Shown: positions 1 to 10,400, counted from the first letter of the stretch. The stretch is DNA of 64,000 nucleotides from Oceanirhabdus sp942490885 (GCA_942490885.1 CALNYT010000002.1:2604001-2668000), one strand, 5' to 3'. Made by a program: numbers and translations. Notes: generated from the letters alone by a model not told the origin.

Positions 1-406
1 TAAATAATACCTTGTTTGTTTCCATAGACGCTAAAGTCAAAAATAAAGTAAATATTAAATATCCTACGTATGCATAACCAAATTGTTTTGGATCTACAGA
101 AGCAGCTAACTTCTCACCAAATACCCCATTTTGAACTAACCAGCTCATAGCTATTCCAAGCCAAAAGAAAGCGTATCCACCGAATGCAGTTGTTCCAAAT
201 ACATTATTTCTCTTACAGTCATTAATGCAAGCAAATAATTGAGCGAAAGCTCCTAAGAATATTGCCCAAGGTAGTACTAAAGATATTCCACTAGTCCATC
301 CTAACTTTGAAGATGAAGCTACTAAAGTTACAATAGCTAATCCAAATAATCCTAAGGCTGATGGATCAGCAGTAGTAATCTTAACTTCTTTGTTTAAATT
401 GCTCAT
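1..406 (-). CDS. Acetate uptake transporter, GPR1/FUN34/YaaH family (partial)
   Basis: Only the first 135 codons are in the window; the gene runs off the left edge. Translation from the ATG at 406 gives a soluble start (MSNLNKEVKITTADPSALGL) followed by at least three hydrophobic segments. The ADPSALGLFGLA stretch matches the N-terminal signature of AceTr/SatP membrane proteins, which move acetate or succinate with protons. The start is supported by an AGGAGGG-type site (GGAGGG about 5 bases upstream). A cre-like site lies just upstream, which fits carbon control of acetate handling. Family assignment is fairly sure; substrate is by family only. Confidence 0.82.
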   Translation of the reverse strand, partial: MSNLNKEVKITTADPSALGLFGLAIVTLVASSSKLGWTSGISLVLPWAIFLGAFAQLFACINDCKRNNVFGTTAFGGYAFFWLGIAMSWLVQNGVFGEKLAASVDPKQFGYAYVGYLIFTLFLTLASMETNKVLF

Positions 407-424
407 AATTACCCTCCTAAAATT

Positions 425-438
425 TAAATGCGTTTTCA
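425..438 (-). promoter_or_regulatory. Possible CcpA cre site
   Basis: TAAATGCGTTTTCA matches 12 of 14 positions of the cre consensus TGWAANCGNTNWCA. It lies 19 bases upstream of the acetate transporter start, a position expected for catabolite repression. The match is imperfect, so this is a suggestion only. Confidence 0.3.
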
Positions 439-490
439 CACAAAATTAAAGTTATCAAATTATCAAACAAAAGTCAACAGATTTTCATAC

Positions 491-1624
491 TTAACATCTT
501 TTTTCGTCAATATATTGGTAGTAATAACACTTGATTCTTCCGTTATATAATTTTCTGTTTTTACTTGCTCTTCTTCCATAAAAGATTTGGAAATCTTCAT
601 TTGAAGTAATTATAAACTTATTCCAACATGGTAATTTTTCAAAAGAAACTCCCATATCTTTATATAAGTCTGCAATTTCATCTTTTTCATTAAGTCTCTC
701 ACCATATGGTGGATTACATATTATGTATCCATACTTTCTTTTATTTGACAGTTCTCTCATATCCATCTCTTGAATATGAATACTATCGTCAACTCCAGCT
801 AGTTCACAGTTTGCTCTTGCAATCCCACATGATTTCCAATTAATATCATAACCTTGAAGTTTAAGTTCACTTTCGTAATCAATAACTTCATAAGCTTCTT
901 TTTTACACTTCTTAAATAAACCTTCAGGTATTATATCCCAAGCTTCAAATTGAAACTTTCTATTTATACCAGGAGCAATATTTCGTGCAATCAAGGCAGC
1001 TTCAATAAGTATTGTTCCAGAACCACAGAAAGGATCTACTAAAGGTGACTCTTTAGTCCACCCACTTATTTTAACTAAAGCAGCAGCAAGAGTTTCTTTA
1101 AGTGGTGCTTCATTTCCTTTTTCTCTATAACCTCTTCTGTGCAGAGCTGCTCCACTTGTATTTAGATGTACTGTAACTATGTCTTTATGAATCGCTACAT
1201 GAATTGGATAACATGCGCCATCCTCACTAAACCAACTAACCGAGTAATTTTCTTTCATCTTTTCAACTATAGCTTTTTTTGTAATTGCTTGTATATCAGA
1301 TAAACTAAAAAGTTGTGACTTAACTGATTTAGCATCAGCCACTGGAAATTCAGCATTCTCTGGAAGATAATCTGCCCAATCAATTTTTTTTATTCCTTGG
1401 AATAATTGTTCAAAAGATGTGGCTTTAAATTCTCCTAATTTTATATAGACTCTATCTACACATCTTAGCCATAGATTACTCATACATATTGCTCTTTCAT
1501 CACCTTTGTATGTAATCTTACCATTTTCAACTTGTAAATCTTTAAACCCTAGTTCTTTTAACTCTTTTGCAGCAATTGCTTCTATTCCAAAAGCGGTAGT
1601 TGCAACTAAATCATATATAGCCAT
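491..1624 (-). CDS. THUMP-domain class I SAM-dependent RNA methyltransferase (RlmL/YpsC-like)
   Basis: Predicted to place an N2-methyl group on a guanosine of 23S rRNA, using S-adenosylmethionine. The 377-residue protein has an N-terminal ferredoxin-like plus THUMP RNA-binding region (about residues 1-160). A Rossmann methyltransferase domain follows, with motif I DPFCGSGTIL near residue 198 and the catalytic NPPYGERL near residue 304, diagnostic of base-amino methylation. Length fits the single-domain Firmicute YpsC type rather than the longer two-domain E. coli RlmL. GGAGG-like sequence precedes the ATG at 1624. The gene diverges from the pseudouridine synthase at 1778. The exact target base is inferred from the family. 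Confidence 0.88.
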   Translation of the reverse strand: MAIYDLVATTAFGIEAIAAKELKELGFKDLQVENGKITYKGDERAICMSNLWLRCVDRVYIKLGEFKATSFEQLFQGIKKIDWADYLPENAEFPVADAKSVKSQLFSLSDIQAITKKAIVEKMKENYSVSWFSEDGACYPIHVAIHKDIVTVHLNTSGAALHRRGYREKGNEAPLKETLAAALVKISGWTKESPLVDPFCGSGTILIEAALIARNIAPGINRKFQFEAWDIIPEGLFKKCKKEAYEVIDYESELKLQGYDINWKSCGIARANCELAGVDDSIHIQEMDMRELSNKRKYGYIICNPPYGERLNEKDEIADLYKDMGVSFEKLPCWNKFIITSNEDFQIFYGRRASKNRKLYNGRIKCYYYQYIDEKRC

Positions 1625-1777
1625 ATTTACCTCCGTATTTGAGCGTCTTATTATATAAATAACATTAATATTACTCTATAATGATATATTTCTATTAATT
1701 AAAAGTCAATTCTATTGTTTTAATAGGCGATTTTATTTATACTATAGAGGTCAAAGAATAAAAATGAAGGTGATAAC

Positions 1778-2485
1778 TTGGAAAGATTGCAAAAATATTT
1801 GGCTAGATGCGGAATAGCCTCTAGAAGAAAATGTGAATTATTGATTACAGAAGGGAAAATAAAAGTTAATGGAGAGTTTATAACAGAATTAGGCTTTAAG
1901 ATTGATCCTGATAAAGATGAAGTTATTTATAATGGTAAAAGTATTAAAGATGAAGAAAAGAAAAAATACATAATGCTGAATAAACCACTGAACACTATTT
2001 CTTCAGCAAAAGATGAAAGAGGTAGAACAACAGTTGTAGATTTAATAAATATCCCTGAAAGAATTTATCCAATAGGAAGATTAGATTTTGATACTACGGG
2101 AATGCTGTTATTAACTAATGACGGGGAAGTATTTAATAGTATAATGCACCCAAGTAGAAAAATTGGTAAAGTGTATGAAGCAAAAATCAAAGGGAATCCT
2201 ACTACAGAAGAAATTGAAAAATTCTGTAATGGTGTTATTATAGATGACTACAAAACTGCAAAAGCAAAATTTGAAGTTTTAAAAAGAGGAAATGATTATA
2301 GCGAAGTTAGAATAACTATTCATGAAGGGAAAAACAGACAAGTAAGAAAAATGTGCGATGCTATAGGACACAAAGTTGTTAAACTTAAAAGAGTTGCTAT
2401 AGGTGATTTGAAATTAGGAAAACTTAAAAATGGGGAATGGCGAGAATTAACTAAAAAAGAATTTGATTACATAAGCAGACTTTAG
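1778..2485 (+). CDS. Pseudouridine synthase, RsuA/RluB family
   Basis: Converts a specific uridine of rRNA to pseudouridine. Of 235 residues, the first about 60 form an S4 RNA-binding domain (QKYLARCGIASRRKCE). The catalytic domain carries the family signature GRLDFDTTGMLLLTNDGE around residue 105, including the catalytic Asp, and ends with the GKNRQVRKMC motif. The start is TTG at 1778, preceded by GAAGGTGAT at good spacing; no in-frame ATG fits better. Only 14 bases separate it from the next gene, mnmM, so the two probably form an RNA-modification operon. 16S or 23S rRNA as target cannot be decided here. Confidence 0.88.
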   Translation: MERLQKYLARCGIASRRKCELLITEGKIKVNGEFITELGFKIDPDKDEVIYNGKSIKDEEKKKYIMLNKPLNTISSAKDERGRTTVVDLINIPERIYPIGRLDFDTTGMLLLTNDGEVFNSIMHPSRKIGKVYEAKIKGNPTTEEIEKFCNGVIIDDYKTAKAKFEVLKRGNDYSEVRITIHEGKNRQVRKMCDAIGHKVVKLKRVAIGDLKLGKLKNGEWRELTKKEFDYISRL

Positions 2486-2499
2486 TTACGAGGTGGAAT

Positions 2500-3054
2500 A
2501 TGTTTAAATACGTTAATGATATTAGTGAGTTAGCTCAACAGATAATAGAAAGCTATAATTCAGAATTTAATTTAGCAGTTGATTGTACTCTTGGAAATGG
2601 ACACGACTGTGATTTTTTAAGAAAAAAGTTTAAAAAAGTATATGCTTTTGATATTCAAGAAGAGGCAATTGAAAAATATAAAAATTTTAAATATGATAAT
2701 GTTGAGTCTATTTGTGACTCTCATGAAAATATAAAAAAATATATAAATGAAAATATTGATGTTGCAATGTTCAACCTTGGTTATTTGCCAGGAGGGGACA
2801 AAACTATTACAACAATGCATGAAAGTTCAATAAAGGCTTTAGATTCTGTAATTTCATTACTTAATGAAGGTGGAATCATAACACTTGCTATTTATCATGG
2901 TCATAATGAAGGAAAAATTGAAAAAGAAAAAATATTAAGATATTTGAAGGATTTAGACTCTAAAACCTTTGGAGTCATGCTACATACCTTCTATAATAGA
3001 AGTGAAACTGCACCATTATTAATTGTTATTGAAAAAAAACTTTCAAAACGTTGA
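2500..3054 (+). CDS. mnmM: tRNA 5-aminomethyl-2-thiouridine methyltransferase MnmM (YtqB)
   Basis: Predicted to methylate nm5s2U34 of tRNA to mnm5s2U, the last step of wobble-uridine modification in Gram-positive bacteria. The 184-residue protein is a small Rossmann methyltransferase. Motif I reads DCTLGNGHDCDFL near residue 28, and the YtqB-type signature NLGYLPGGD lies near residue 92, followed by the conserved GHNEG region near residue 134. Length is normal for the family. The ATG at 2500 has GAGGTGGAAT just upstream, 14 bases after the preceding pseudouridine synthase. The YtqB family is clear; the reaction is taken from B. subtilis YtqB. Confidence 0.85.
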   Translation: MFKYVNDISELAQQIIESYNSEFNLAVDCTLGNGHDCDFLRKKFKKVYAFDIQEEAIEKYKNFKYDNVESICDSHENIKKYINENIDVAMFNLGYLPGGDKTITTMHESSIKALDSVISLLNEGGIITLAIYHGHNEGKIEKEKILRYLKDLDSKTFGVMLHTFYNRSETAPLLIVIEKKLSKR

Positions 3055-3197
3055 AACAAGTACAAATAAATGTTAAAATGAAATAAATATTTCATTTGTT
3101 CTAAAAATGAAATAAAATTTTCATACTTTATATATTGATATAAAATTACTAAAATTTATTTATAAAATAAGCTTATATATTGAAGGGATTGAGAGAG

Positions 3198-4073
3198 ATG
3201 AATGAAAAACGTGATATAATGCGAATGATACAAATGAAATTCCCCAAACTCAGTAAGGGTCAGAAGCTCATTGGAGAATATATACTAAAGAATTATGATA
3301 AAGCTGCATTTATGACAGCAGCTAAATTAGGTAAAAGTGTAGGAGTAAGTGAATCAACAGTAGTAAGATTCGCAAATGAGATGGGATTTGTAGGATATCC
3401 AAAACTTCAAAAAGCACTTCAAGAAATAGTAAAGAATAAATTAACTACTGTGCAAAGAATTGAACTTTCAAATGATTATATATCTAAAGAGAATGCTCTT
3501 AAAGGTGTATTAAAATCAGATATGGAAAACATTAGAGCTACTTTAGAAAAAATTGATCACAAAACATTCGATGCAGTAATCAATTCATTATTTGAAGCTA
3601 AGAAAATCTACATTATTGGTTTAAGAAGTTCAACTGCGATTGCAGAGTTTTTAGGTTTCTATCTTAACTTGATTTTAGATAATGTAAAAGTTGTAAAATA
3701 TGGTGTTAGTGATATCATGGAACAATTACTTAATGTTGGTGAAGATGATTTAGTAATCGGGATAGGATTCCCAAGATATGCTGTTAGGACTATAGATAGT
3801 CTTGAATTTGCAAGAAGTAGAAAAGCTACAGTTGTTGCAGTTACTGACAGTTTACTTTCACCACTTGCAGCAAGAGCGGATTATTCACTCATTGCTCAAA
3901 GTAATATGGCTTCTTTTGTAGATTCTTTAGTAGCACCTCTTAGTGTAATTAATGCTCTTATAATTGCAGCTGGATTAAGAGAAAAAGAAAAGATTTCATC
4001 TACTTTTACCGAATTAGAAAAGATTTGGGAGAACTATGAAGTCTATGATCACAAAGCAAAAGAAAAATATTAA
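3198..4073 (+). CDS. MurR/RpiR-family transcriptional regulator (HTH plus SIS)
   Basis: DNA-binding regulator that senses a sugar phosphate or related ligand. The N-terminal about 80 residues form an RpiR-type helix-turn-helix (KLGKSVGVSESTVVRFANEMGF). A SIS domain fills about residues 120-260 (YIIGLRSSTAIAEFLGFYL; VIGIGFPRYAVRT). I choose the ATG at 3198 over the upstream TTG at 3180 because AAGGGA sits 9 bases before it. It precedes gdhA by 137 bases on the same strand and might control nitrogen or amino-sugar genes, but the target is not shown by the sequence. Confidence 0.85.
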   Translation: MNEKRDIMRMIQMKFPKLSKGQKLIGEYILKNYDKAAFMTAAKLGKSVGVSESTVVRFANEMGFVGYPKLQKALQEIVKNKLTTVQRIELSNDYISKENALKGVLKSDMENIRATLEKIDHKTFDAVINSLFEAKKIYIIGLRSSTAIAEFLGFYLNLILDNVKVVKYGVSDIMEQLLNVGEDDLVIGIGFPRYAVRTIDSLEFARSRKATVVAVTDSLLSPLAARADYSLIAQSNMASFVDSLVAPLSVINALIIAAGLREKEKISSTFTELEKIWENYEVYDHKAKEKY

Positions 4074-4210
4074 AAATATTTTAAATTTTTTTCAAAATTA
4101 AAGAAGGAATATTTAAATTTCTATAGAATATAATAAAGCATGGAAAAGAAATTTAAATTTCATAAACAATATAAAGATGAATTTTAATATTCATTCAGGA
4201 GGGAAATAAC

Positions 4211-5578
4211 ATGGCAAATGAAAGAATCAATGCATCAGCTTACGTTCAAGAGGTATTAGGAAGACTTAAAGCTAGAAACTCTTCAGAAACAGAATTTATT
4301 CAAGCAGTTGAAGAAGTTTTAGTTTCATTAGTACCTGTATTAGAAAAACACCCTGAGTATATTGAAAGTAATTTATTAGACAGATTGACAGAGCCAGAAA
4401 GACAAATTATGTTCAAAGTGCCTTGGACAGATGATAATGGTGTTGTTCATGTAAACCGTGGATTCAGAGTTCAATTCAACGGAGCTATAGGACCTTACAA
4501 AGGAGGACTTAGATTCCATCCTTCAGTTTATATTGGTATTGTTAAATTCCTAGGATTCGAGCAAATATTCAAAAATTCATTAACTGGACTTCCAATTGGT
4601 GGAGGAAAAGGTGGATCTGACTTCGATCCAAGAGGAAAATCTGATAAAGAAGTAATGAGATTCTGCCAAAGCTTTATGACTGAGTTATACAGACACATCG
4701 GACCAGATGTAGACGTACCTGCTGGAGATATTGGAGTTGGTGGAAGAGAAATCGGATACTTATATGGACAGTACAGAAGAATCAGAGGAGCATTCGAAAA
4801 TGGAGTATTAACTGGTAAAGGAGTTCCTTATGGTGGAAGTTTAATGAGACCAGAAGCTACTGGTTTCGGTGTAACTTACTTCGCAGACGAAATGTTAAAG
4901 CATGAAGGAATGGATTTTGCAGGTAAAACTGTTGCTGTTTCTGGATTCGGTAACGTTGCATGGGGTGCATGTATTAAAGTTGCTAACTTAGGTGGTAAAG
5001 TTGTTACTTTATCTGGTCCTGATGGATACATCTATGATGCTGATGGAATCATTACTGAAGAGAAGATTAACTACTTATTAGAAATGAGATCATCTGGTAG
5101 AGATAAAGTTCAAGATTATGCTGATAAATTTGGTTGTGAGTTCTTCCCAGGAGAAAAACCATGGGGTAGAAAAGTTGATATCATTATGCCATGTGCAACT
5201 CAAAATGATATTCACATAGAGCACGCTAAAGCAATCGTTGAAAATAAAATTAGATTCGTTGTTGAAGGTGCTAACATGCCTACAACTAATGAAGCTTTAG
5301 AATATTTAGTTGAAAATGGAGTATTAGTTGGTCCTGCTAAAGCTGCAAATGCAGGTGGAGTTGCAACTTCTGCTTTAGAAATGTCACAAAACAGCATGAG
5401 ATTATCGTGGTCTGCTGAAGAAGTTGATGAAAAACTTCACCAAATCATGATCAATATCCATAACAATGCTATGACTGCTGCTCAAGACTATGGTTTTGGT
5501 TACAACTTAGTTGCTGGTGCTAACATCGCTGGTTTCTTAAAAGTTGCTGCAGCTATGGATGCTCAAGGAGATTACTAA
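4211..5578 (+). CDS. gdhA: Glutamate dehydrogenase, probably NADP-specific
   Basis: Interconverts 2-oxoglutarate plus ammonium and glutamate, using NAD(P)H, in the cytoplasm. The 455-residue length fits the hexameric bacterial class. The catalytic lysine region reads PIGGGKGGSDFDPRG near residue 125, after the substrate-binding GPYKGGLRFHPS. A Rossmann coenzyme domain begins near residue 235 with VAVSGFGNVAWG. Codon use is more biased than in the neighbours, suggesting high expression. The AGGAGGG site precedes the ATG at good spacing. A strong terminator closes the transcript. Cofactor preference is inferred from the class. Confidence 0.93.
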   Translation: MANERINASAYVQEVLGRLKARNSSETEFIQAVEEVLVSLVPVLEKHPEYIESNLLDRLTEPERQIMFKVPWTDDNGVVHVNRGFRVQFNGAIGPYKGGLRFHPSVYIGIVKFLGFEQIFKNSLTGLPIGGGKGGSDFDPRGKSDKEVMRFCQSFMTELYRHIGPDVDVPAGDIGVGGREIGYLYGQYRRIRGAFENGVLTGKGVPYGGSLMRPEATGFGVTYFADEMLKHEGMDFAGKTVAVSGFGNVAWGACIKVANLGGKVVTLSGPDGYIYDADGIITEEKINYLLEMRSSGRDKVQDYADKFGCEFFPGEKPWGRKVDIIMPCATQNDIHIEHAKAIVENKIRFVVEGANMPTTNEALEYLVENGVLVGPAKAANAGGVATSALEMSQNSMRLSWSAEEVDEKLHQIMINIHNNAMTAAQDYGFGYNLVAGANIAGFLKVAAAMDAQGDY

Positions 5579-5593
5579 GATTAAATTCTTTTA

Positions 5594-5624
5594 AAAGCAA
5601 TCGGTTAATCCGATTGCTTTTTTT
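5594..5624 (+). terminator. Rho-independent terminator after gdhA
   Basis: An 11-bp perfect stem (AAAGCAATCGG with CCGATTGCTTT) around a 5-base loop, followed by a T run. The 308 bases from here to 5933 are AT-rich and show no gene. Confidence 0.92.
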
Positions 5625-5932
5625 ATGCTGTAAAATTCATCATAGCAACTTAAATATTGGCTTGATTTTAAAAAATTACTAAGAAAATATAGAAATATTT
5701 CAGTTCCATCAAGTATTTAAAATACTTCAAGTATAGTATTTGTTATAATTATTAAAAGCTTCACTTATAGGATTAATGTACTAATAGAACAATGTGAAAT
5801 AATTTGTTATACTTATAGTGATATTTAATGTTAAGACATATTTAACAATTTATATACATATTTAATATGAAACCTATAAATAAATGAAAATTTGATTTTA
5901 TATTTAATGAATGCGCTATGGAGGGGATTTAA

Positions 5933-6325
5933 ATGTTTTATTTTGTGAAGGATGTTGAAGAAAATGTAATGAATATGAACTGCTTTTATGAGGTTCCCTT
6001 TTTGGAAGAGGCCATATATAACATCTCATTAGAAAAAATGAGTAAGGAATATGAAAATATTAAAAAATGGTTCATGCTTGATGAAATGATTAAACATTTT
6101 CAACTTAAAGGAGCTGCAGGAGATGAATTGAATTTTTTTCTGGTAGATGATATTCCATATGATGATTTAGATTATACACATGATGTTCTGCAAAGAAGAA
6201 TTAAACAAAAAATGGGTGATGATTTTGAAGAGTTCGATCATGAATTACGATTAAGATTAAGTAGGACATGCTCTAGACTTCTATTTGAAGTTAAAGCTAA
6301 AGAAATTTTGAGAGAAAGAATATAA
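5933..6325 (+). CDS. Unknown protein, 130 residues
   Basis: I do not recognise a family. The ORF starts at an ATG with GGAGGGGAT about 6 bases upstream and ends just before a terminator, so it looks like a real single-gene unit. The product is acidic and probably mostly helical, with no signal peptide, no long hydrophobic segment and no clear metal-binding cluster. It has an acidic stretch (LVDDIPYDDLDYTHDV) near residue 72 and a basic C-terminal helix. It is the last gene before the island boundary. Confidence 0.65.
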   Translation: MFYFVKDVEENVMNMNCFYEVPFLEEAIYNISLEKMSKEYENIKKWFMLDEMIKHFQLKGAAGDELNFFLVDDIPYDDLDYTHDVLQRRIKQKMGDDFEEFDHELRLRLSRTCSRLLFEVKAKEILRERI

Positions 6326-6340
6326 TAACTTATAGTATTG

Positions 6341-6375
6341 AATGATTATGTTAATTTAAGCATAGTCATTTTTTT
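6341..6375 (+). terminator. Probable terminator after the 130-residue gene
   Basis: AATGATTATG pairs with CATAGTCATT (one G-T wobble) around a 10-base loop, followed directly by a T run. The stretch from here to 6643 is AT-rich and shows no gene. Confidence 0.75.
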
Positions 6376-6643
6376 AATGTAATATTAAATGGCAATTATG
6401 TGCAGTTGAATACAAATAATTGATAGTAATACTGAGTAAAATTAATTACCTTTTATGCTGTAGTATAATTTACAACAGTTATTTGGAGATATGGTTACGG
6501 ATTTTATGTAGTTATGAATTATATTCGCGTAGAAAATTTATATAATAAATAGTAAAAACAGCACTATATTGTGCAGTTATTGAAGTGTATATTATGTCAA
6601 AATGAAGTTTAATTTTAGAAAGTAAAGATATTTGATTTTGAAG

Positions 6644-6706
6644 GATATGTTCCCGCACACGACACATGTGGAGACGGTAGTAAAGATGTCACGAAAAGAT
6701 AAGTAA
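6644..6706 (+). pseudogene. 3' remnant of a RumA/RlmD-type 23S rRNA uracil methyltransferase gene (left island end)
   Basis: In frame from 6644 the bases read DMFPHTTHVETVVKMSRKDK then TAA at 6704. DMFP-T-HVE-VV is the conserved C-terminus of RumA/RlmD enzymes (m5U of 23S rRNA). In-frame sequence upstream of 6644 shows no further homology and reaches a stop at 6623, so only about 20 codons remain. This gene end is a known integration target for serine-recombinase elements in Firmicutes. The remnant is followed by a strong terminator, as a real gene end would be. Confidence 0.75.
6665..6682 (+). repeat. Left 18-bp direct repeat (putative attachment core)
   Basis: CATGTGGAGACGGTAGTA, identical to 24955-24972 and in the same orientation. 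The two copies bound an 18.3-kb segment holding a serine recombinase and defence-like genes. The flanking bases differ on both sides, so the identity ends sharply, as expected for an att core. Confidence 0.75.
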
Positions 6707-6730
6707 AAGTTCCCAAAGCATTGATAAATA

Positions 6731-6807
6731 AAGGGTTTTCAAGATTAGGATAGCACCATAATTTTTATTTTTGGGTGCTTCTGATTTGAAAATCCTTATT
6801 TTTGTTT
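6731..6807 (+). terminator. Long two-part terminator after the RumA remnant
   Basis: The outer stem pairs AAGGGTTTTCAA (6731-6742) with TTGAAAATCCTT (6786-6797). The inner stem pairs AGCACC with GGTGCT. ATTTTTGTTTT follows. It closes the remnant gene end. Confidence 0.75.
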
Positions 6808-6845
6808 TATGGAAAACTATTTTGGATGTAAATGAGTTGTGCTAG

Positions 6846-6927
6846 TTGAGTAGGTAGATTAGATGTTAGGGTAGTTAAGTAGATGGGATAGATGTTAAAT
6901 GGTGGAGTAGGTAGCATAGATGTTATC
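6846..6927 (+). repeat. Three degenerate direct repeats upstream of the R-M regulator
   Basis: Three imperfect units of about 25-31 bases share a GTAG(G/A)T(A/G)G-x-TAGATGTTA core (6846-6871, 6872-6902, 6903-6927). They lie in the otherwise gene-free 6808-7075 stretch and could be protein-binding sites near the element end. The match is loose, so chance is possible. Confidence 0.4.
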
Positions 6928-7075
6928 ATTTGTTGTTATTTACAATTAATACAATATATTGCAGTATATTTTAGAAAATCTCACAATATTATAAGGTATT
7001 CTTTATTTTTCATGTATTGGAGTATATAATATAACTAATAATATGTTTCTTGTCGAATAACTAAGGAGGAGTATT

Positions 7076-7303
7076 ATGGTTATTAACTATAATAAATTAT
7101 GGAAACTTTTAATTGATAAGAAAATGAACAAGACACAATTAAAGGAAAGTGCCGGGATTACATATAATATTCTAGCGCGTCTGGGCAAATGTCAACCTGT
7201 GAATTTGGAAAGCCTGTATAAAATTTGTGAATGCTTAAACTGTAATATAGGAGATATTATGGAGTTTGAAAAAGATAAAGATTCAGGAAATAACAATGGC
7301 TAA
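7076..7303 (+). CDS. Small XRE/Cro-type HTH regulator (restriction-modification controller)
   Basis: A 75-residue single-domain DNA-binding protein. The helix-turn-helix spans about residues 16-60 (MNKTQLKESAGITYNILARL), with the common ending LNCNIGDIMEF seen in small YozG-like Cro regulators. The ATG follows AAGGAGGAG at good spacing; TATAAT at 7025-7030 could be its -10 box. It lies 99 bases upstream of the large restriction-modification gene on the same strand. A controller role delaying or balancing that enzyme is inferred from position. Confidence 0.82.
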   Translation: MVINYNKLWKLLIDKKMNKTQLKESAGITYNILARLGKCQPVNLESLYKICECLNCNIGDIMEFEKDKDSGNNNG

Positions 7304-7402
7304 CTTATCTCAAGAAAAATGATTTAAGCTGAGTACATATTAAAGAAAATAATAGATTAACAAAAAAGACGTTGATGTTTTATGTTTAAGGAGAGGAAAG
7401 TA

Positions 7403-10400
7403 ATGATTGATATTAAGAGTTTTAAGGAAGTTATTGAAATACTAGGTTACAAATCGACTGTAACTGATAATTTAATATACGAGAAAGAATTTTTAGAGTA
7501 TAACTGTGTGCTAAAAGTAGATTTTGGTAAACAAAAGCTAATATATCCAGAAAGTACAGGATTAAAAGTTAATGATAGGACAACGTGTAATTTTCAACAC
7601 CCAGAAAACTTTGTGGTTTTTGAATGTGTAGATAGACTTCTTACAAAAGGCTATAGACCAGAACACATCGAACTTGAAAAGAGGTGGAGCCTTGGACATG
7701 ATGCTAAAGGTGGTAAAGCAGACATTTGTGTATATGATAAGAATGGAATAGATATGCTTTGTATCATTGAATGTAAAACAGATGGTGTGGAATATAACAA
7801 GGAATTTAATAATATCATGACTGATGGTGGGCAATTATTTTCTTATTGGCAGCAGGAGAGAGGTTCAAAGTGGCTATTATTATATGCATCTAATTTTAGT
7901 AATGGGAAAATATCTTATAAAACTGAAAGTATTAATTGTAACGATGATGCAAATATTCTTGAATTGTCAAAAAAAGATTCAAGTGTTAAGGTGTATAAAT
8001 CAGCACATAGAGTTAATGAATTATTTGAAGTATGGACGGAAACATATGAGAGAAAGCTATGTGGGGATGTAGTATTTGGAGAAGATACACAAGCATACAA
8101 CATTGGAGAAAAGCCTTTACGAAAGAAGGACTTAGTTGACTTTAGTGTTGGTGATAAGATTGTAAATAAATTTGAAGAAATTTTACGTCACAATAACGTT
8201 TCAGATAAAGAGAATGCATTTAATAGACTAATTGCATTATTTATTTGTAAACTTGTAGATGAAACAAATAAGTGTGACAATGATATTGTTGAATTTCAGT
8301 ATAAGGCTGGTACTGATACGTATGAATCTTTACAGGATAGACTTCAGAAATTACACCAACAAGGTATGGATGAATTCATGCAAGAAAAAATATTTTATAT
8401 TGCTGATGATTATGCAGAAAATCTTGTAAAAACCTATACAGGGCATAAACGTACAAAGATGATTGAAGACCTTAAACAAACTTTAAGAATTCTTAAGTTC
8501 TATACTAATAACGATTTTGCGTTTAAAGATGTTCATAATGAAGAACTATTTTACCAAAATGGTAAAGTATTGGTAGAAGTTGTTCAGTTGTTTCAAAAAT
8601 ATAGAATTATACATTCGAAAAGTTTACAATTATTGGGCGATATGTTTGAACAGCTACTTAATAAAGGTTTTAAGCAAAATGAAGGTCAATTCTTCACACC
8701 TGTACCAATTACGCGTTTTATTTGGGATGCTTTGCCGTTGGAAAAAATAATAAACAAAACAGATAGAATTAATTATCCAAAAATTATTGATTATGCATGT
8801 GGTGCTGGACATTTTTTAACAGAAGGTTTTGGGGCTATTAATGCTTTTATAAAATCTATAGGTGAAACAGTAGACGAAAAATGGGCAGAAGGCCACTTGT
8901 ATGGTGTTGAAAAAGACTACAGACTTGCGAGGGTATCCAAGATATCATTATTTATGCATGGAGCAGGTGATGGTAATATCATTTTTGGTGATGGCTTAGA
9001 AAATTACCCTGATAAATCGCTAGAATGTAATACCTTTGATGTACTTGTAGCAAATCCACCTTATTCAGTAGCTGCTTTTAAGCCACATTTAAAAATTAAA
9101 AACAATAATTTTAATTTGATGGATAAAATATCAAATGATGGTTCAGAGATAGAAACATTATTTATTGAACGTATAGCACAACTTATAAAACCACAAGGTG
9201 TGGCCGCTGTAATTTTGCCAAGTAGTGTTCTAAATAAAGAAAATAGTAGTTTTATCGGTGCAAGGGAATCATTGCTTCAGAATTTTAATATAAGAGCAAT
9301 TGTTCAGTTTGGTAGTAAGACATTTGGGGCAACAGGTACCAATACAATTGTATTATTTCTCGAGAAATTCAATGAACCCCCTAAACGTAATGACATGGTC
9401 TCAGATAGTATCGATTCAATATTTGATAACCGTGATTTAAATGAATGGGAAGATGAAAACATACTTGAAGGATACCTTGATAAAATAGGAGTTGAAATTG
9501 ATGACTATGTAGAATTTGTAAAATCAGAGATGAATTATACAGAATGGGAGCAACATAATTACTTTAAAAAGTATGTAGAAGAATTTAAAAATTCAACAGA
9601 TGTTAAAAATAAAAGTAAGCAAAAACAGTTTATGAAACTTTCTGATGATGAAAAGATGCAGTGGTACAACTCGAAATACTATGAATATGTTCATGGTATT
9701 GAAAAAGAGAAACTACAGTATTTTGCTTTAGTATATAATCAGATGACGTTAGTTGTAACCGCTCCTGATGAAAACAAGGAGCAAGAGCTGTTTTTGGGTT
9801 ATAAATGGAGCAATAGAAAGGGATCAGAAGGTATTCAAATCCTTAATCCAGGGGGATTATTATATGATGAGGAAATTCGAAGAACAGATAATAAAATATC
9901 AGCAGTAGTTAGAGAAAGTTTCAATAAAAACGAACTTGGAATCGAATCTATTGAAAATTATTACTATTATTTAAGATTACAGGATATGATTGATTTTACT
10001 AGTATTAACTTTAATAAGGCAATAAAGACTACAAAGATTAGAGAAAAAAAGTCATTAGAGGGTTATACTACTTATTACCTTGCAAATAATATTTTTGAAA
10101 TAAGCATAGGTAACAGAGTAGTAGCCACAGATCTTGTTGAAGATGGCGACGTTCCAGTATATAGTGCAAATGTTTATGAAAAATTCGGATATATTAATAA
10201 GTATAATATTAAAGATTTTTCATATGACTCAGTTGTGTGGGGCATAGATGGTGATTGGATGGTTAATGTTATTCCAGCAGGAACGCCGTTTTATCCAACA
10301 GATCACTGTGGAGTGATAAGAATAAAAAGTGACAAATTACTTTCTAGGTATTTGGCAATAGCATTAGAACTTGAAGGTAAACATGAACGTTTTTCAAGAC

